The notes under the pieces are model-generated. The model did no database searches and was not told the origin of the DNA. It saw only the letters and a program-made list of their open reading frames with translations. A DNA stretch of 64,000 bases, from positions 6,405,756 through 6,469,755 of the forward strand of contig OW388292.1 in assembly GCA_936450465.1 (NCBI GenBank). Direction: 5' to 3'. Below, piece by piece: positions 63,241 to 64,000 of the stretch; within the stretch, counting starts at the first letter, position 1; each line of letters begins with the position of its first letter. A program made the translations under genes and the position numbers. The stretch comes from Gibbula magus (lineage: Eukaryota; Mollusca; Gastropoda; Trochida; Trochidae).

Positions 63241-64000
63241 CATTGAAAATTACTCTGAGATTTGATGTGCTCTTCAGCCAGTCGATGTTAGGAAAAAGAT
63301 AGGAACATTAAACAGATATCAACATAATATTCATATCTACATTATGGACATGTTTAATGTGAATCAATGTGAAATGGAAACTATTGAATACCCCGTGAAC
63401 TGAGTATTGTGACAGGCCTCAAAGGAATAAATTGAAGAGGAATTAGGGAAACTGTTTATTTCACATGAGATAAGTAAAATGAATAGAACATGAGACTGTA
63501 AGAAGTAGCTACATGAGATTGTGACACCTCACACACATTAATAAGTGGGGGAAAACAACATCTAAAATGTATAATTCACTGGCTGTGGTTTCAGGGTCTG
63601 AATGTTATATAATGGCACTGTGTTGACCGGGGAGTGACCACTCCCTGGTAGACAGATGCAAATGCACAGAGGTTTCAGGTTACTTCAAACTTCTGTACTG
63701 TGTTATGGTCTATGTGTGAGACTGGTTAAGTCTAACACCCAGATGCTCAAGAGAATTTATTAATTAAATATTGAAAAGGAGCCTATGAGAAACAGGATTT
63801 TTAGAAACAGACCGGGGATCTTTTTCAATGTGTAATAAATGTTGATAATTCTAGAATAAAGTAGAAATAAGTAAAACAATAAAATGCAAAGGTCTACAAT
63901 ATTTTAATGAATGTGGATTAATGAGTAACCAATTTTAATAATTACTTTTAAATTTGATGTCTGGACAATGCCTTATTATTTGATATTTTGATATTTTCGT
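63241..64000. other. Unassigned
   Basis: AT-rich. Nothing recognised. Confidence 0.4.

Overview
The window is eukaryotic nuclear DNA, AT-rich and gene-poor. It has intron-split genes with GT-AG junctions and is very dense in tandem repeats and interspersed elements. Several dispersed repeats look like families common in mollusc genomes: the 'agctcatctggcctgaaaggc' type, the 'ccgggggtatat/cttgtt' type, a GAGT-GAGT-led element, and LINEs ending in (CTGT)n. A bivalve or related mollusc is the best guess. This is inference from memory of such repeats, not a database match.

Four protein-coding units can be supported. (1) Minus strand, 21707 to 7992: a seven-exon gene whose splice phases all agree. 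It encodes a 455-residue type I membrane protein with a signal peptide, one MAM domain, a Thr/Ser-rich mucin-like stalk, one membrane helix and a long cytoplasmic tail. (2) Plus strand, 30936-32105: an ankyrin-repeat protein with a C-terminal SOCS box (ASB type, a cullin-5 ligase substrate receptor) in a single coding exon. (3) Plus strand, 36540-51521: a five-exon receptor with a signal peptide, about five EGF-like modules, one membrane helix and a cytoplasmic TIR domain, which is an innate-immune-type architecture. (4) Minus strand, 56675-54402: an uninterrupted 757-residue hAT transposase inside an element with perfect 15-bp inverted ends and a 6-bp target duplication.

The most unusual feature is in the EGF-TIR gene. 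Introns 1 and 4 are filled with minisatellites whose unit carries the 3' splice site and the first coding bases of the exon that follows. The intron 1 array has about 200 copies of a 37-bp unit ending in the exon 2 acceptor. The intron 4 array has about 27 copies of a 51-bp unit ending in the exon 5 acceptor plus 11 exon bases. Each true exon is thus preceded by a ladder of copies of its own acceptor, and splicing to any upstream copy reaches a stop codon within a few codons. Exon 2 carries a 1-nt frameshift close to a cluster of single-base indels at the end of the array, so an assembly error is likely there.

Layout: 1-7.4 kb, LINE remnants, a 29-bp minisatellite and noncoding DNA. 7.4-21.7 kb, the MAM receptor gene with a 3.9-kb 28-bp array in intron 6 and LINE, MITE and minisatellite insertions in other introns. 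21.7-30.8 kb, palindromes, mollusc-type repeats and LINE pieces, including a well-preserved LINE endonuclease. 30.9-32.1 kb, the ASB gene. 32.5-36.1 kb, L1/Tx1-like and other LINE remnants, a 32-C homopolymer and a 23-bp minisatellite. 36.5-51.5 kb, the EGF-TIR gene. 52.3-64 kb, repeats, the hAT element sitting inside a 55-bp minisatellite, foldbacks and otherwise featureless DNA. Minisatellites alone cover about 17 kb, roughly a quarter of the window. There is one 200-N gap at 48174-48373.
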